In this document: positions 1 to 10,219 of the stretch, one piece after another | Layout of the letters: the number at the start of each line of letters is the position of its first letter | Numbering within the stretch: the stretch's first letter is position 1 | IMG/VR virus record: IMGVR_UViG_3300042881_003464 | Span: 107,840-171,839 of that record | Strand: one strand, 5' to 3' | DNA from: a virus | Length of the DNA: 64,000 bases | Made by a program: the position numbers and the translations under genes | The notes under the pieces: generated by a model | Seen by the model: the letters and a program-made list of their open reading frames with translations, nothing else | Databases searched by the model: none | Told to the model about the DNA's origin: nothing

Positions 1-3000
1 ACCTGAGTTGAACCGAGTGTATGCATATGGTCAAGTGCCAGTGCCCACGCAGTCTATATCATATCCTACCACTGGTACCACACGTAGATTCTCTACTGTT
101 ACCATACAGTATGATAATGTACAACAACTTGAAGTGGTGGTATCTGGATTACCTCAAAGACTGAATATTGATTATTCTGCTACTGGTAGTTTTATTGAGT
201 TCTTTACAGCACCAAGTAAAAATCAAACTGTGGTAATATCAAGACGTCAGTCAGTGCAGTTGGATTTCCAGGAATATTATAATATCACTGCCAGCACCAC
301 AACTGGTCTTGGCACTAGTGCTTTGTGGGACGTTGAAGTTGTGCGTGGTCTTTATTCTGTTGATCTATTAAACGCTGGCACAAACTACAGTATTGGTGAA
401 GTGTTGACCATTAAAGGCACTCAAATTGGTGGCTCAAGTCCTGCTGAAGACTGTGTTATCACTGTAACTGATGTTAGCTTTGCTGGTGCTATTTTAGACT
501 ACACAGTGTCAGGAGGACGCCTGTCAGTCACTGATCGATTTGCAGTTAGAGAATCATTGTTTACTGCCACAAATATCAATTCAGTACGAGTAGAAGTCAA
601 TGGCACTGTTCAACGTCCTAAGATTGATTACGAATGGCTTAAGAGCGATAGCTCATTGCCTGACAGCACACTAAATGATTATGATTTGGTATTTGTAAAC
701 TCACCTGCTATTGGTGCTACCATAATGGCGTATGCTCCAACATACTATCAACTATGCCAAGTTCTAACTAGACCAGGGCTGGCATCAGACGCTAAATTTG
801 GTGCTTCAGTTGCGACAAGTCATGATGGCAGACAACTGGCCATTGGATGTCCTAACGAAAATATCAACGGGACGTTTAGAGCTGGTTCTGTATATTACTT
901 TAACCGAGATGTAGAAAGTCGTATTATTACCACAGCTACCACAGCACCTACAACCTTTACCACAGCAGCTCCATTGACTCTGCCGGTGTCGGTTAAGGTC
1001 AACGGTGAATTCCTTAATAACACTGCACAGTATGGCACACTAAGAAACAATACCTATACCGTGAACTATTCAGTGAGTCCTGAAGCTCCAATTAGTGTGA
1101 CCGTTAATCAACCGTTGAATATTGGTGATGTTGTTGAAATTGAAGCAAACTTCTTTAGACCTGTACACAAACTTGAAAGCGACATTCCACAAGAACGTGC
1201 AGAATTTGGTCATAGTGTGCAGTTTGTGTTGAGTGATAGTCAACTAGCAGTTGGCAGTCCTTATGATAGCCAAGCAAGCCAAGTACCACAGGCTGGTTCG
1301 GTAAAGATGTTTGTGAATCAACCTTTAACCTATGGCACAATAACCAGCACCGTGGCAAACCCTGTGTTGACTGCTGGCCATACTCTACAGATAAACTATC
1401 AAGAAATCGCTGTACCTGCGGCACCAAACAACACAGTTGCAGGACTAGCCAATGCTATTGTCAACAGTGGTATACCCAATGTAACTGCGGCAGTAACATC
1501 TAGTGGTCTGTTGGTGATTGACGTAATTAACGAGGCTGCTACAACACCTTACAACAGATTGTCTGTGTTACCAGGTGCCATTGGCACAGCATATGGTGAC
1601 CTAGGATTCAACAGCTTTGAGTTTAGTCAAACTTTAAGCAGTCCTTATCCCACCGATGGTGCTAACTTTGGATGGTCACTAACATCAGCACAAGAAGACG
1701 TGATAATAGGTGCTCCTGGTGGTACAGCGCATTTGAACGTTACTTTTGACAATGGCACCACTTTCTTTGATTCGGGAAGCACCACTTTTTATACTGATCT
1801 ACATCAATCTGGTGTGGTGTATGAATTTGACTACTTGCCATCAGTAAATCCTTCTTCGTTGAATCCAGGACTGTTTAACTTTGGCCAACAACTGTATTCG
1901 CCTGAAAGTACCACAGCTGAACGATTTGGAGAAAGCGTGAGTCAGGCCTGGGCATATACTCTAGTAGGATCACCAAACGCCACAGTAAGTACCACTACAA
2001 ACAATGGTGCGATGTCAGCATTTATCAATGCTGATCGAACTCCTAGCTGGGTAGCCAAACGTGAACAAGTGCCTGCTGTTGATATCTATAGTATCAACAA
2101 TGCACTGCTGTATGATAGATTACAAAGTCCTAGAACACAGTTTCTTGACTTCTTCAATCCGCAACAGGGCAAAGTCCTAGGCGCCGCAAGACAAAATATT
2201 GATTATGTTTCAACAAACGATCCGGCTTTCTACAACACTGGACTTACCAGTGTGCAGGGCAATAGTTGGGGCAAAAATCATGTGGGGCAAATCTGGTGGG
2301 ATACCAGCAGTGTCAGATATCTTGACGTCACTCAAGATGAGCTTGCGTATGCAAGTCGTAAGTGGGGACAGATATTTCCTGGCAGTCGTGTTGATATCTA
2401 TCAGTGGGTAGAAAGCACAGTACCACCAGCCAACTACACTGGTCCTGGTACGCCCTTGAACTTTATTGACTACACAGTAACAACCGCACTAACACAAAAC
2501 AATGTGTTTGTGTCAAATTATTATTTCTGGGTCAGAGGCATAGACACATTACCAACCACAGGTAATAAAACTCTAAGCACAGTGGCAATCGCGCAATATT
2601 TGGCCAATCCAATTGCCAGTGGTATTCCATTCATGGCACCACTGAACTCTAGCACTGTGGCCTTGTACAACTGTAGCAGTTATATCAAGGCGTTTGACAC
2701 TATCATTCATATTGAATTTGATCAAACTCCCAATACTGATAATATCCACACTGAGTTCCAGCTGCTGGCCCAGGGCAAAGCAGATGCGTTCTTAACTCCA
2801 CCGCTGTATCGCAAACTACAGGATAGCTTTGCTGGTGAAGATCAAAGTGGTCTCTCCGTGCCAGATCCTAGTTTGACCGTGGCAGAGAAATATGGTGTTC
2901 AATTCCGTCCACGCCAAAGCATGTTCGTGGATAGATTCCGTGCGCTGCAAAACTACATTGACAGAACCAATAGTGTGTTGGCACTGTATCCTATTGCAGA

Positions 3001-6000
3001 AAGTCGTAACTTGACCTTGCTCAACAGCGAAGAGCCTGTGCCATTGCAACAGACCACAGTGGGCAATATTCTAGTTACGAATTGGAATCAAGAAGTTGCT
3101 AACCTTGAAGAACTCAGCTGGCAAAATATTCTTATTGTACCAGTGGGCTACAGGTATCTTGTGCTCAGCGACAGCAACAACAATGGTAGATGGACCATCT
3201 ATGAAACCATATTTGAAAACAACATCTACAGTCTGCGACTGATCAGAGTACAAAATTATCGTACCAATGAATACTGGGATTATATCAACTGGTATGCGCC
3301 TGGGTTCAATCCAGACACAACTCCTGCAATTGAAGTCCCATCATATGCTGCATTGATAGCACAACAGGTAGCAGTGGGCACAGTGGCATTGGTCACTGCT
3401 AATAGCCAGGGCAAGTTTGAAGTATATCAGCTGTTGGATTCAGGATGGAATCGTGTGGGTCTGCAGGATGGTACTATCAAAATATCACCTGCCATCTATG
3501 ATTATCAATTGGGTAGATTAGGCTTTGACGGTGAAGTGTTTGATGCTCAATACTTTGATCAAGCACCTCAAGCCGAAACACGCAAAATTATTCAAGGTAT
3601 CAATCAAGAACTTTTCATTGATGAATTGTTGATTGAAAGAAACAATCTGCTGATTCTAATGTTTAACTACATCTTGACCGAGCAGTTAACACCGGACTGG
3701 TTGATGAAAACCAGTCTGATTGATGTGCAACACAACATTCGTGAACTGTTGCCATATCAAACCTACAGACGAGATAACCAAGACTTTGTGCTAGACTACC
3801 TGTCTGAGGTCAAGCCTTATCATGTACAGATTAGAGAATTTAACCTAAAGTATGCTGGACAAGATCTGTTCAATGGTGATATAGCCGACTTTGATATCCC
3901 TGCTTACTACAATGCAAGTTTGCAAGAATACATCAGTCCAATACTTACAGATGTTGAAAATTCGCCCAGTGATGCTGCCAGCAACAATATCATATGGCAA
4001 ACACAGCCCTATGACCAGTGGTTTGACAACTACAAATTAGAACTGCAGGAGTTGATTCTAGTTACTGGTGGCACAGGTTACACCACTGCACCCACAGTGA
4101 CCATATCTGGCGTGGCTGTACGCAATGCCACAGCCATTGCAGTTATCAACAGTGCTGGACAGGTGAATAGCCTAGTGGTAACAGATCCTGGTGAGGGATA
4201 CTTGACCACTCCAAGTGTGACTATAACCGGCGGTAACGGTACTGGTGCCAAGGCCATTGCTATATTAAACAATGGTCTAGTGCGTAGTATTAAGACCACA
4301 TTGAAATATGACAGATACCAGTACGAAAGCAATATTGAAGAATGGCAACCAAACATAACATTTGACAATGGTCAATTGGTACGCTTTGGAGGACGCATCT
4401 GGGAAGCTGACAGTCCTGATAGCACCGGCGTCAACACAGCAGAATTCATTCCTGAGGACTGGATTTTAGTGCCGGTTGGCGAGCTTAGTGGTGTTGATCG
4501 TACCATGGGTTACTATGTGGCATTGGCAGATCAACCAGGACGTGAGCTTCCACTGCTTATCACTGGTACTGATTATCCAGGTGTACAAGTCAAAGGTCTG
4601 AATTTCAATCAAGACACTGGCTTTGACCGCGGGCCATTTGACATGACTCCATGGGATAATCTAGACTTTGATGCCAGCGGTCTCCCAACCTACAGTGAAA
4701 CACTGATTGACAGTGTATATGAAAGTGAATTCATAGACCAATATCTTGGCACTGGTGTGAATGATGTTGTGGTTGATGGTGGTGCATTTGTTGATACCTA
4801 TTCAAGTCATGCACCAGAAGAGCTAGTGCCTGGCAGTGAATTTGATACCATGGACTTTCGTGTGTATGTCCGACCAGGATCAGATTGGAATGGACTAGGA
4901 CACGGCTTTGATATCTTGTCACTGCGTGCGACTTACAACAGTGCTGATTCTACAATCAGTTGGGCACAGATTGCACAGTATCAAACGCATGAAATTTATC
5001 CTGCCGCGATACGTGTAAGCAATGCAGGACCAAATGGCAGTAGCCTGTTGTCTAGTGATCTTGCACCTAGTCAATACACCGTGGATTGGGTAAATCAAAC
5101 TATCACAGTTCTAAGTGGAGTCAATGATGATGATCTATTGGTAATCAATATCTATGAAGTTGGGGGCGGTAATCAACTGCTACGAGCCAACTACAATGGA
5201 GCAGACATCGGTACTCAGCTTGAGATTCCAGTCAAGTTCAGCGACATTTATGAACTGGTAATCTTTGTCAACGGCACACGTTTGCTACCAACCACAGATT
5301 ACACTTTTGAATCCATAGCTCCAACTATAACACGAATCAATTTTTCCGTGATATTAACCAGCTTGGATGCTGTTAATCTAACTGTAATGGGCTTCCAGAC
5401 TCCACAATATTCCTGGAGTTTGCCCACAGTTCAGACCTTTACGATTGCAGAACTATCACCAAGTTCCACAGCACAGCTGACCTATACACTAACCAACAGC
5501 CTACAGGGATCTAACCCCAACAACGCTTACGTTACAGTAAATGGTTTTAGAGCTAGACCAAGCCAAGGTATTGAATGGTATGGTGATGGTAGCAGTGCAG
5601 AATTCTTGTTTCCAGAGCGTGGTGGATACAGTCAGGGTCTTGTAGCTGATAATGAAGTTAATGTATACGTGAATGATGTACCGCAGGTACTAGGCAGCGA
5701 TTTCACTGTGGTTCCATGGGATGGATTCAGCAGACGATCAATTATTCTTAGCTATGTGCCCAACATCGGTGATAGAGTGCTGATTTGTGTAAACACTCGC
5801 GCTGATTACATTATTTCTGGTAATCAAATCACATTTAGACCTAGTGGATCGTTTGGTGTGTTCCCAGGAGATGTGGTTTCAGTCACAACATACAACGATA
5901 CCAGTCAACAGAATATTGTGCAGATTGTCTGGGTTGGACCTATCACCAAGGGAGCCATAGCCAGCGATGGTTTTGATTTTCTGCCATTTGACTCGGGGTC

Positions 6001-6943
6001 AGTGAACAATGAACCAGGAAGTTTTGACTTCAGCGAGGGTATCACTGTTCAAGAAAACGACTTTGATCTACGTAGACCAGTGCAAGAATCTGAAAGAATG
6101 ATAGTAAGCCTGAATGGACGACTGTTGTTCCCGGGACTTGATTACACAGTGGTTTCTGACGTTGAATCAGGCGACCCAACCACTTATCTAGAACTGCTGT
6201 CTGGTCCTATTGCAGTCACTGATGTTGTTGTGGCCACGCTGTATACCAATCAAATAGTTCCCAATGCCATGGCTTTCCGTATTTTCCAAGACATGCGCGG
6301 CGTGCAGCTTACATATCGTATCACTGATAACACTACCACAAGGTTGTTAAGTGATCTTTCAGTGGACGATGACATAATTTATGTTGAAAATGTATTGGCC
6401 TGCGGTGAACCAAATATACCAGCAAACTATCTTGGTGTGGTAACTATCAATGGTGAGCGTATTGCGTTTAGATATCGCGATCTAGAAAACAACACTCTAT
6501 CCGGACTGCTACGAGGTACTGCTGGCACTGCCATAGCCAATCATTTTGCAGGAGATTTGGTGTACAACATAGGTAGAGAGAATCTATTGTCAGGTGGTGG
6601 TTATCAAGACTATGTGGTACAAACCAGTGTCAAAGCCAATGGATCTCAGGTACAGTTCACAGCACCAAATATTAACTTGACTGGAATAGACAGCACTGAA
6701 TGGCTCGAGGCCTTGATTGTGAGTGTGGGCGGTATAATACAGCCTCCAACTGCTTATCAGTTCCTAAATGCTAATCCAGCCACAGTGCGCTTCTATGATG
6801 CACCAGCTGCTGGACGCTTGGTGACTCTAGCAGTTAAGCGTGCTCAAAGCTGGTATCAGCCTGGTGCATTTGAGCCAAGCGACGGTGTGCCTTTGCAGTT
6901 GCAAAACACGTCAGCTGCTAAGTTCTTAAGGAATGACGAGTAA
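1..6943 (+). CDS. Giant virion structural protein with FG-GAP-like repeats (5' end cut by window)
   Basis: The reading frame is open to the left edge, so the N-terminus is missing; a TTG at 8 is not a convincing start. At least 2,313 codons are present. Four FG-GAP/integrin-propeller-like repeats are visible near residues 263, 399, 553 and 640, each opening with FG(A/H/W/E)S and ending in (I/V)G(C/S/A)P. A GQIWWDTS motif near residue 760 recurs as GQLWWDKS in the protein encoded at 7782. Tandem beta-rich segments around residue 1350 repeat a GG-GY-T-PTVTI pattern. The size, beta-rich repetitive make-up and position ahead of other tail genes fit a tail, baseplate or fibre protein of a myovirus. 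Role is inferred; no enzymatic domain is recognised. Confidence 0.8.
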   Translation, partial: PELNRVYAYGQVPVPTQSISYPTTGTTRRFSTVTIQYDNVQQLEVVVSGLPQRLNIDYSATGSFIEFFTAPSKNQTVVISRRQSVQLDFQEYYNITASTTTGLGTSALWDVEVVRGLYSVDLLNAGTNYSIGEVLTIKGTQIGGSSPAEDCVITVTDVSFAGAILDYTVSGGRLSVTDRFAVRESLFTATNINSVRVEVNGTVQRPKIDYEWLKSDSSLPDSTLNDYDLVFVNSPAIGATIMAYAPTYYQLCQVLTRPGLASDAKFGASVATSHDGRQLAIGCPNENINGTFRAGSVYYFNRDVESRIITTATTAPTTFTTAAPLTLPVSVKVNGEFLNNTAQYGTLRNNTYTVNYSVSPEAPISVTVNQPLNIGDVVEIEANFFRPVHKLESDIPQERAEFGHSVQFVLSDSQLAVGSPYDSQASQVPQAGSVKMFVNQPLTYGTITSTVANPVLTAGHTLQINYQEIAVPAAPNNTVAGLANAIVNSGIPNVTAAVTSSGLLVIDVINEAATTPYNRLSVLPGAIGTAYGDLGFNSFEFSQTLSSPYPTDGANFGWSLTSAQEDVIIGAPGGTAHLNVTFDNGTTFFDSGSTTFYTDLHQSGVVYEFDYLPSVNPSSLNPGLFNFGQQLYSPESTTAERFGESVSQAWAYTLVGSPNATVSTTTNNGAMSAFINADRTPSWVAKREQVPAVDIYSINNALLYDRLQSPRTQFLDFFNPQQGKVLGAARQNIDYVSTNDPAFYNTGLTSVQGNSWGKNHVGQIWWDTSSVRYLDVTQDELAYASRKWGQIFPGSRVDIYQWVESTVPPANYTGPGTPLNFIDYTVTTALTQNNVFVSNYYFWVRGIDTLPTTGNKTLSTVAIAQYLANPIASGIPFMAPLNSSTVALYNCSSYIKAFDTIIHIEFDQTPNTDNIHTEFQLLAQGKADAFLTPPLYRKLQDSFAGEDQSGLSVPDPSLTVAEKYGVQFRPRQSMFVDRFRALQNYIDRTNSVLALYPIAESRNLTLLNSEEPVPLQQTTVGNILVTNWNQEVANLEELSWQNILIVPVGYRYLVLSDSNNNGRWTIYETIFENNIYSLRLIRVQNYRTNEYWDYINWYAPGFNPDTTPAIEVPSYAALIAQQVAVGTVALVTANSQGKFEVYQLLDSGWNRVGLQDGTIKISPAIYDYQLGRLGFDGEVFDAQYFDQAPQAETRKIIQGINQELFIDELLIERNNLLILMFNYILTEQLTPDWLMKTSLIDVQHNIRELLPYQTYRRDNQDFVLDYLSEVKPYHVQIREFNLKYAGQDLFNGDIADFDIPAYYNASLQEYISPILTDVENSPSDAASNNIIWQTQPYDQWFDNYKLELQELILVTGGTGYTTAPTVTISGVAVRNATAIAVINSAGQVNSLVVTDPGEGYLTTPSVTITGGNGTGAKAIAILNNGLVRSIKTTLKYDRYQYESNIEEWQPNITFDNGQLVRFGGRIWEADSPDSTGVNTAEFIPEDWILVPVGELSGVDRTMGYYVALADQPGRELPLLITGTDYPGVQVKGLNFNQDTGFDRGPFDMTPWDNLDFDASGLPTYSETLIDSVYESEFIDQYLGTGVNDVVVDGGAFVDTYSSHAPEELVPGSEFDTMDFRVYVRPGSDWNGLGHGFDILSLRATYNSADSTISWAQIAQYQTHEIYPAAIRVSNAGPNGSSLLSSDLAPSQYTVDWVNQTITVLSGVNDDDLLVINIYEVGGGNQLLRANYNGADIGTQLEIPVKFSDIYELVIFVNGTRLLPTTDYTFESIAPTITRINFSVILTSLDAVNLTVMGFQTPQYSWSLPTVQTFTIAELSPSSTAQLTYTLTNSLQGSNPNNAYVTVNGFRARPSQGIEWYGDGSSAEFLFPERGGYSQGLVADNEVNVYVNDVPQVLGSDFTVVPWDGFSRRSIILSYVPNIGDRVLICVNTRADYIISGNQITFRPSGSFGVFPGDVVSVTTYNDTSQQNIVQIVWVGPITKGAIASDGFDFLPFDSGSVNNEPGSFDFSEGITVQENDFDLRRPVQESERMIVSLNGRLLFPGLDYTVVSDVESGDPTTYLELLSGPIAVTDVVVATLYTNQIVPNAMAFRIFQDMRGVQLTYRITDNTTTRLLSDLSVDDDIIYVENVLACGEPNIPANYLGVVTINGERIAFRYRDLENNTLSGLLRGTAGTAIANHFAGDLVYNIGRENLLSGGGYQDYVVQTSVKANGSQVQFTAPNINLTGIDSTEWLEALIVSVGGIIQPPTAYQFLNANPATVRFYDAPAAGRLVTLAVKRAQSWYQPGAFEPSDGVPLQLQNTSAAKFLRNDE

Positions 6944-6968
6944 GCAAAGCCACTGGATTTAACATAGC

Positions 6969-6974
6969 TAAATA
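6969..6974 (+). promoter_or_regulatory. Late-promoter-like TAAATA box
   Basis: TAAATA eight bases upstream of the ATG at 6982. T4-type late promoters are a lone -10 element TATAAATA read with gp55; the same six-base core precedes many starts in this window (see findings). Functional assignment is inferred. Confidence 0.4.
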
Positions 6975-6981
6975 TACGATC

Positions 6982-7131
6982 ATGGAAACACAGACAAACA
7001 ATACCGGCGCAGCGCCTGATCCCAAAGAGGTTGAAAAACGTCCCAATGACAGCGGCAAGGTGCATGTGGACGAATTCGTGAGAATTCATGATCCCAACAC
7101 CAAGCAGGTATATCACGAGGGCAGAGCATGA
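6982..7131 (+). CDS. Small structural-operon protein, 49 aa
   Basis: Short ORF starting with ATG and ending TGA in a 4-bp overlap (ATGA) with the next start. Its C-terminal half reads VDEFVRIHDPNTKQVYHEG, closely matching the N-terminus of the next protein (IDGFLKIFDPRTQEVFVDK), so both carry the same short domain. The first 25 residues are polar and probably disordered. Probably a virion or assembly component made together with its larger paralogue; function unknown. Confidence 0.65.
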   Translation: METQTNNTGAAPDPKEVEKRPNDSGKVHVDEFVRIHDPNTKQVYHEGRA

Positions 7132-7733
7132 CCAACGGACAGTTCAAAATTGACGGGTTTCTCAAGATTTTTGACCCCAGAACACAAGAAGTGTTTGTAG
7201 ACAAACACAACGCTATTCACTACGAAAATATCTCAGTAGGCATGGCGCAAACACTAGCTGATAGAAACACTGGATATATCTATCAAATGGCTTTTGGTAA
7301 CGGCGGTAGTTCAGTGGATCCCACTGGAGTGATTACCTATTTGCCTCCAAACACCGTGGGCCAAAACGCCAGCTTGTACAATCAAACTTACCAGAAAATT
7401 GTGGATGATGCCAGTGCAGACAACACTGATCCTGTGAACAATCGCATGACAGTGCTTCATACTCCGGGTAAGTTTTACACTGATATTTTAGTAACCTGTT
7501 TGCTTGACTACGGTGAACCCGCGGGACAACAGGCTTTTGACAATTCCACTAACTTTAGTGGAGAATTTGTATTTGACGAACTTGGACTCAAGACCTGGAA
7601 TGGCAGTGCCACAGATCTGCGTTTGATTACTCATGTGATCTTCCACCCGGTACAAAAGAGTCTCAACAGACAGATACAAATTGATTACACGCTAAGGATT
7701 CAAACTCTAACTAACCTTAGCAGCAACGCATAA
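7128..7733 (+). CDS. Phage structural protein, 201 aa
   Basis: Starts inside the stop of the preceding small gene. N-terminal residues 5-30 hold the D-P-x-T-x-x-V-(F/Y) segment shared with that gene. The remainder is beta-rich (MAFGNGGSSVDPTG, then an alternating hydrophobic C-terminal half ending in QIQIDYTLRIQTL) as in small tail or neck proteins. It lies between two clear tail genes and is followed 48 bases later by the next one. I do not recognise the specific family; baseplate or fibre-associated is the best guess. Confidence 0.6.
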   Translation: MTNGQFKIDGFLKIFDPRTQEVFVDKHNAIHYENISVGMAQTLADRNTGYIYQMAFGNGGSSVDPTGVITYLPPNTVGQNASLYNQTYQKIVDDASADNTDPVNNRMTVLHTPGKFYTDILVTCLLDYGEPAGQQAFDNSTNFSGEFVFDELGLKTWNGSATDLRLITHVIFHPVQKSLNRQIQIDYTLRIQTLTNLSSNA

Positions 7734-7754
7734 ATATTAGCAGATTAAAGGTGC

Positions 7755-7760
7755 TAAATA
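7755..7760 (+). promoter_or_regulatory. Late-promoter-like TAAATA box before tail fibre gene
   Basis: TAAATA 21 bases before the ATG at 7782; another copy sits at 7731-7736. Same motif as at 6969. Confidence 0.4.
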
Positions 7761-7781
7761 CTAAAAGGACTGTAGACTAAC

Positions 7782-9164
7782 ATGGCTTATCAGATTAATC
7801 TAACCGACGGTACTCCATTTGCAACTATCGCAGATGGTACAATTAACACGTCAAGCAGCATGGTTTTGGTTGGTAAAAACTATGCAGGTTACGGGGAATT
7901 CCTCGACACTAACTTTGTACACTTGCTGGAGAATTCGGCTGCTATCAGTCCTCCTGGCAATCCGCTGACTGGTCAGCTTTGGTGGGACAAATCCAATAAT
8001 TTGCTCAAAGTCTACAACGGCACCACATTTAAAACCATCAGTGCAGCCACAGCGTCTACCACTCAGCCATCAAGTAATGTCACTGGTGACCTTTGGTATG
8101 ATATCACCAATCAGCAGCTCAAAGTCTACAACGGCTCGGCCTTTATTCTAGTTGGTCCTCAAAGCACAGGCGGCGGTGGTACAACAGGCGCTGTGCCTGC
8201 TACTATCACTGACACTCCTGCTGGTATCACTCACACTGTGATTGAACTCACAATCTCTGACGCTGTGGTTGGCATTATCAGCGCAGACGCAGAATTTACA
8301 CCTGCTGGTGCTGGGGTACCTGGATTTGCTACTATTAAACCTGGTTTAAATTTGGCCAGTACAGTAAACGGTCAGACTCCACTGTTCCAAGGCACCGCTG
8401 CCAACGCAGTGTTGCTGAATGGTGTGGCCAGCACAGGATTTATACGCAATAGTGGTACAGGTCAAACCATGAGCACCACTTTGGGCGTTCTAACTGATTC
8501 AGGATTCACAGTTGGTAGCGACAGCGACTTCAGAGTCAGTGTAAGTGGCACCACTGTACAAGTTGACAACCAAACACAAGATGGTAACATTGTGTTTAGA
8601 GTAAATGATGGTGGTGTGACTACCACAGTGCTTACACTTGATGGTGCTAATGCTGCTGCTGTGTTTGCAAACTTTTCAGTGTCTTCAATCACAAAGTCTG
8701 GAACCAACGCGGTTGGTAATATTGGCTCAGCCAGCAACTATTTTAACCGAGTGTTTGCAACTGCTACCACAGCACTTTATGCTGACGTTGCAGAACGTTT
8801 TGCTGCTGATGAAGTGTTGGAACCTGGTACAGTTGTAGAACTAGGTGGCACCAAAGAAATCACTATTGCTAAATTAGAGCTATCAGAAAATGTTTTTGGA
8901 GTCATAAGTACTCGTGCAGCCTTCCTAATGAACGGCGGCGCAGGCGATGACGACACTCACCCCCCAGTGGCAGTCACAGGTCGTGTGCCAGTACGCTGCG
9001 TTGGCACTATCAACAAAGGCGATCGCCTTGTTTCAGCAGGCAGCGGACTTGCTAGAGCTGCACTTCCAGGTGAAGCCACAGCATTTAACACAATTGGTCG
9101 CGCTCTTGCAGACAAAAAATCCCCCGATGAAGGCATTGTTGAAGCAATTGTAATGATCAAGTAA
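7782..9164 (+). CDS. Tail fibre / virion protein, 460 aa
   Basis: Two copies of a short repeat, GQLWWDKSNNLLKVYNG (about residue 64) and GDLWYDITNQQLKVYNG (about 102), are typical of modular phage fibre proteins. The C-terminal 130 residues begin with a YADVAERF motif followed by EPGTVVELGG and a beta-rich tail; related C-terminal domains occur at the ends of many phage fibre proteins. The middle (residues 120-310) is low-complexity Gly/Thr/Val-rich beta sequence. Likely a receptor-binding or fibre subunit; specific receptor unknown. Confidence 0.72.
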   Translation: MAYQINLTDGTPFATIADGTINTSSSMVLVGKNYAGYGEFLDTNFVHLLENSAAISPPGNPLTGQLWWDKSNNLLKVYNGTTFKTISAATASTTQPSSNVTGDLWYDITNQQLKVYNGSAFILVGPQSTGGGGTTGAVPATITDTPAGITHTVIELTISDAVVGIISADAEFTPAGAGVPGFATIKPGLNLASTVNGQTPLFQGTAANAVLLNGVASTGFIRNSGTGQTMSTTLGVLTDSGFTVGSDSDFRVSVSGTTVQVDNQTQDGNIVFRVNDGGVTTTVLTLDGANAAAVFANFSVSSITKSGTNAVGNIGSASNYFNRVFATATTALYADVAERFAADEVLEPGTVVELGGTKEITIAKLELSENVFGVISTRAAFLMNGGAGDDDTHPPVAVTGRVPVRCVGTINKGDRLVSAGSGLARAALPGEATAFNTIGRALADKKSPDEGIVEAIVMIK

Positions 9165-9177
9165 AAAGGAATAACAA

Positions 9178-10146
9178 ATGACGTATTCTAGCGGTAGTTT
9201 AATTGAAGCCACTGACTATAATGGCTTTGTATCTGGCACTGCCAATGCTAACATCAATGACATCTGGAGTGTGGGATCAGGTGACAAAGGTTACGGTGAA
9301 TCAGCAGTTGCCAACGTAAGTGTGGCTTCTACTGTGACCGCTACCAACTGGGCCACTTTGGTAAACCGTTTGAGTTCTCTAGGTAGTCACACAGGCACTA
9401 CTATAACATCAAGATCAGCACCAACTTCAGGCGATCTAATTTCTGTTTTGGCTAATGTTAATACTGATCTAACCAACCTTACTACTAACCGTGGAAACGC
9501 AGTGGCATCTGGATCACAGTTTACTGGATGGACCGGCACTTCAGGTAAAACTACCAACACCAGCGGTGCTGGATCCACCATTGTGTTCACTCACACAATT
9601 ACTTTTGCCAATGCTAATGCAGCTAGATATTTTTTCAATGCTGGTGGCATCATAAGATGGCAAGTGGGTAAAAGCTCCACTGGCAATGATGGTGATCCAG
9701 AATGGAACGACTTGGCCGGCACACTAAGCGGCACAATATCAATCACAGGCAGAGTCAACGGTCAAACAGCTAATATTGCAGGTACAAGTTACACAGGCAC
9801 AACCAAAACAGGCGGCACAGGTACTCCTACTACTTTGGCAACTACCACAGGCTGGTATCAGCTCACAACTAGTAATACAACTTTGTACGAACAAGCAGCA
9901 GATACTTCACCTTATACAGGCAACTATATTCGTCTACAGGCCAAAACTGGCAACACAGGCACCACGCTGGACCTCACTACCACTTGGTACAATGCTGAAG
10001 GTGATATTATCAGTGGCGGCACATCGCCTTCGGGTGCTTCGTTTGGCACAGCCCCAGCCACAATCGTTACATACTTCCCACCAAGTTCTACTTTTCTAAC
10101 ATCTGCCGCGTGGGGTACACCCACTGTGGCAGCAACAACCACTTAA
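9178..10146 (+). CDS. Virion structural protein with YFFNAGG motif, 322 aa
   Basis: Begins 13 bases after the fibre gene behind AAAAGGAA. Very rich in Thr, Ser, Gly and Asn. Around residue 140 the phrase ANAARYFFNAGGIIRW resembles segments I know from tail and fibre proteins of marine and freshwater T4-like phages. Probably an adhesin-like appendage protein. It is the last gene before a strong hairpin, so it closes the tail operon. Confidence 0.65.
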   Translation: MTYSSGSLIEATDYNGFVSGTANANINDIWSVGSGDKGYGESAVANVSVASTVTATNWATLVNRLSSLGSHTGTTITSRSAPTSGDLISVLANVNTDLTNLTTNRGNAVASGSQFTGWTGTSGKTTNTSGAGSTIVFTHTITFANANAARYFFNAGGIIRWQVGKSSTGNDGDPEWNDLAGTLSGTISITGRVNGQTANIAGTSYTGTTKTGGTGTPTTLATTTGWYQLTTSNTTLYEQAADTSPYTGNYIRLQAKTGNTGTTLDLTTTWYNAEGDIISGGTSPSGASFGTAPATIVTYFPPSSTFLTSAAWGTPTVAATTT

Positions 10147-10166
10147 CTTTGTTGACATAAGTCAGG

Positions 10167-10195
10167 TAAAGGGCCAATTGGCCCTTTACTTTTAT
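10167..10195 (+). terminator. Rho-independent terminator after tail operon
   Basis: A perfect inverted repeat (10167-10188, core GGGCCAATTGGCCC) follows the stop at 10146 and is followed by a T-rich stretch. The palindrome could act in both directions, but only + strand genes lie near. Confidence 0.7.
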
Positions 10196-10219
10196 CAATT
10201 TTTATGTTATATTATCAGC

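Noticed and set aside
10152-10212. TTGACA at 10152 as -35 of a promoter for the 10220 gene
   Set aside because: No -10 at 16-18 bases; the terminator hairpin lies between it and the TATATT near 10208.
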